A DNA stretch of 64,000 nucleotides from Fidelibacterota bacterium UBA2986 (GTDB lineage: Bacteria > Fidelibacterota > Marinisomatia > Marinisomatales > AB-629-J13), in contig DEAI01000008.1 of the NCBI GenBank assembly GCA_002346675.1, positions 6,990 through 70,989 on the forward strand. The letters are read 5' to 3'. The notes beneath the pieces are model-generated. The model did not search any database and was not told the DNA's origin. It worked only from the letters and a program-made list of their open reading frames with translations. Made by a program: the position numbers and the translations under genes. How positions within the stretch are numbered: the stretch's first letter is position 1; each line of letters begins with the position of its first letter. This document shows positions 63,313 through 64,000 of this stretch, piece by piece.

Positions 63313-64000
63313 TCAATAATTTTCAAGTGTAATAATCCCAGGGCTATTCACTCGAATCCAATATCCCATACCAGGTTCTAAATATTCTGAATTTGAGTAA
63401 CCTCCGCTTCCAAATCCATAAATTGTTCCGCTAACAATTATTCCATCATTATCACCAATTGCGTTGATCTCAACTGTGTAAGAAAGTCCAGATATCAGAT
63501 TCCAACCTTGGTTTAAATCAATAATTAGTTGATTTAAACCATAACCAACTAATGTAACAGTTCCATAATTTTCAAAGCGAAGCCAATATCCAGAGCCATA
63601 CGATAAATCGATTTCCTGCACATAACCACTATCAAAAGAATACAGTGTTTCTTCTATACTTTCAGGAAAAATAATCAGATAGTTGGGATCATCCATGACA
63701 ACAGGGAGACCAACGAGGTTCCAATTTGAGTTGTAACCAATGTTCACGCTCAAAATATCCTGAGGGCAGTAATTTCCATCTGGAGCACTCTGTGGGAGTT
63801 TATGAGCACTGTCATTAACAACTCCATGCATAATGATATCCGTTGACTCAAATAACTCCGGAGAACATGGCTCCCACTCATTTGAAATCCCTGCGCATGT
63901 TTGCGGGTCATCAAGTATCCCCATATCTGTGACAATACACCAATATAAATATTCGATCGCCATACATTCATAATCGCAGGTCCAATCATCATAATGATAC
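63313..64000 (-). CDS. secreted protein with Cys-rich part and GWNLI module (5' end outside the window)
   Basis: The frame is open from 64000 to the stop at 63313, giving 228 residues of a longer protein. The left part has several Cys (DWTCDYEC, DPQTCAG, WEPCSP) and segments IEYLYWCIVTDMG, ISNEWEPC and KLPQSAPDGNYCP, which I recall as a recurring motif set in marine bacterial and algal secreted proteins but cannot name. The right part (about 85-228) is two GWNLI/GYWLR repeats ending in GIITLENY, again without an FPNPFN tail, as in the sulfotransferase-like protein next to it. Confidence 0.7.
   Translation of the reverse strand, partial: YHYDDWTCDYECMAIEYLYWCIVTDMGILDDPQTCAGISNEWEPCSPELFESTDIIMHGVVNDSAHKLPQSAPDGNYCPQDILSVNIGYNSNWNLVGLPVVMDDPNYLIIFPESIEETLYSFDSGYVQEIDLSYGSGYWLRFENYGTVTLVGYGLNQLIIDLNQGWNLISGLSYTVEINAIGDNDGIIVSGTIYGFGSGGYSNSEYLEPGMGYWIRVNSPGIITLENY

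Noticed and set aside
1..64000. Insertion sequences, integrases, prophage or CRISPR arrays
   Set aside because: No transposase, integrase or phage protein and no regularly spaced repeats were found; the window looks like stable chromosome.

Overview
The window (about 36-38 % GC by eye, densely packed, no phage, insertion sequence or CRISPR array seen) looks like a chromosomal segment of a marine FCB-group bacterium, most probably Candidatus Marinimicrobia (SAR406 / Marine Group A) or a close relative. The reasons are the many secreted proteins ending in a FlgD-like/type A sorting domain with an FPNPFN motif, the recurrent tandem GWNLI...GYWLR module in front of that tail, a B12-dependent ribonucleotide reductase, a short EF-Ts, and very compact gene joints (several tail-to-tail gene pairs share stop-codon bases). 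The phylum assignment is inference from protein style, not from a marker-gene tree.

Layout. 1-4.8 kb: secreted proteins on the minus strand (start of an unknown exported protein, an intradiol-type dioxygenase, a large PI-PLC-like/LRR protein, a small zinc-ribbon ORF). 4.9-12.3 kb: membrane and accessory genes (BASS transporter, unknown protein, Mpo1-like protein, DCC-LMF fusion, penicillin-acylase family hydrolase, ApaG, YggT) and tRNA-Gly(CCC). 12.6-15.1 kb: nrdJ, ending in a bidirectional terminator. 15.2-24.9 kb: core information and pyrimidine genes on the minus strand: pyrR-pyrB-pyrC behind a PyrR attenuator, then rplM-rpsI-rpsB-tsf-pyrH-frr, with miaA and aspS upstream. 25.0-34.9 kb: the complete F1Fo ATP synthase operon preceded by atpI/atpZ-like genes, bactofilin, an M23 peptidase and parB-parA. 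35-43.8 kb (plus strand): tdh-kbl (threonine to glycine plus acetyl-CoA), secD-secF, ogt, a DUF502 protein, a FakA-FakB-type fusion and plsY (acyl-phosphate to lysophosphatidate). 43.8-57.2 kb: an Omp85-like protein, a 75-residue duplicated small protein, a Pycsar-effector-like membrane protein co-transcribed with a collagen-like lipoprotein, tRNA-Arg(TCT), a MORN-type repeat protein, a prolyl oligopeptidase, a cold-shock protein, pyruvate kinase, a metallo-hydrolase/esterase pair, YbjQ, an FKBP lipoprotein, an SDR and a Yip1-like protein. 57.2-64 kb (minus strand): a run of secreted proteins: a partial C-terminal-module protein, an arylsulfotransferase-like protein, an outer-membrane barrel protein whose frame contains two TGA codons, and a large lysyl-endopeptidase-like protease.

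The most notable observation is the barrel gene at 60586-61524. A good signal peptide and a barrel domain lie in one uninterrupted frame except for TGA-GTG-ATG-TGA just after the signal peptide, followed at bacterial SECIS distance by a hairpin with a GGTC apical loop. This is what a two-selenocysteine (UxxU) exported protein would look like; a nonsense-mutated pseudogene is the main alternative. Other points worth a second look are the orphan Pycsar-like operon, the FakA-FakB fusion beside plsY, the clearly readable three-way pyrR attenuator, a tandem-duplicated small basic protein with its own terminator, and the shared C-terminal module that closes two secreted proteins lacking the usual sorting tail.
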